Source: Betaproteobacteria bacterium
GTDB lineage: Bacteria > Pseudomonadota > Gammaproteobacteria > Burkholderiales > Thiobacteraceae
Assembly (NCBI GenBank): GCA_024641855.1
Contig: JAHECG010000018.1
Coordinates: 1-38,576 of the forward strand
Direction: 5' to 3'
DNA: 38,576 nt
Both the position numbers and the translations under genes were made by a program. The stretch's first letter is position 1; the number at the start of each line of letters is the position of its first letter. Positions 37,172 to 38,576 of the stretch are shown piece after piece. A model generated the notes under the pieces. It was given only the letters and a program-made list of their open reading frames with translations. It did not search any database and was not told the DNA's origin.

Positions 37172-38576
<1,405 letters not shown>

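Overview
This window looks like the replication-origin region of a betaproteobacterial chromosome. The block topA-smg-dprA-LysM / def-fmt-rsmB-DUF4390-ntrY-ntrX is a known betaproteobacterial arrangement. The block gyrB-dnaN-dnaA // rpmH-rnpA-yidD-yidC-mnmE ... mnmG-rsmG-parA-parB is the classical oriC neighbourhood. A bacterial-type phosphoribulokinase (Calvin cycle) and a PEP-CTERM-like exported protein point to an autotrophic member, for example of the Nitrosomonadales/Gallionellaceae type. The exact lineage is an inference and cannot be fixed from the sequence alone.

Layout. 1-4664 (minus strand): an operon of LysM protein, DprA, Smg and topoisomerase I; topA runs off the left edge. 4788-11580 (plus): def-fmt, then rsmB, a DUF4390 protein and the NtrY/NtrX two-component pair, packed or overlapping. 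11747-12628: an isolated phosphoribulokinase gene. 12682-17877 (minus): dnaA-dnaN-gyrB. A perfect parS site lies in the gyrB/dnaN gap, and AT-rich, DnaA-box-bearing spacers lie on both sides of dnaA. 18079-21791 (plus): rpmH, rnpA, yidD, yidC, mnmE. 21795-23288 (minus): an HTH-ferredoxin-reductase fusion. 23433-27619 (plus): mnmG, rsmG, parA, parB, ending in a strong terminator.

After parB the usual ATP synthase operon is missing. In its place, 27757-37501 is an accessory stretch. It holds a secreted pectin-acetylesterase/Notum-like hydrolase, a methyltransferase, an MscS channel, a LapA-like protein, a DoxX-like membrane protein, a GGDEF-EAL sensor, a GlcG/HbpS-like exported protein, a cytochrome b561, a PEP-CTERM-like protein with an apparent sigma-54 promoter, and a TPR protein. 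The 5' part of leuS closes the window.

How it works together: DnaA, the beta clamp, gyrase, ParA/ParB and parS form the initiation and segregation module. RpmH, RnpA, YidD and YidC serve ribosome, RNase P and membrane-insertion functions. MnmE and MnmG jointly modify tRNA wobble uridines. Def and Fmt handle the formyl-methionine cycle. The most notable points are an NtrX whose AAA+ domain has lost its ATPase and sigma-54 motifs, the HTH-ferredoxin-reductase fusion with degraded flavin and nucleotide motifs, a GyrB with an extra N-terminal segment, the parS site between gyrB and dnaN, and the sigma-54-like promoter of the PEP-CTERM-like gene. No rRNA, tRNA, CRISPR array, transposase or insertion sequence was recognised. 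No gene-free stretch exceeds about 205 bases.
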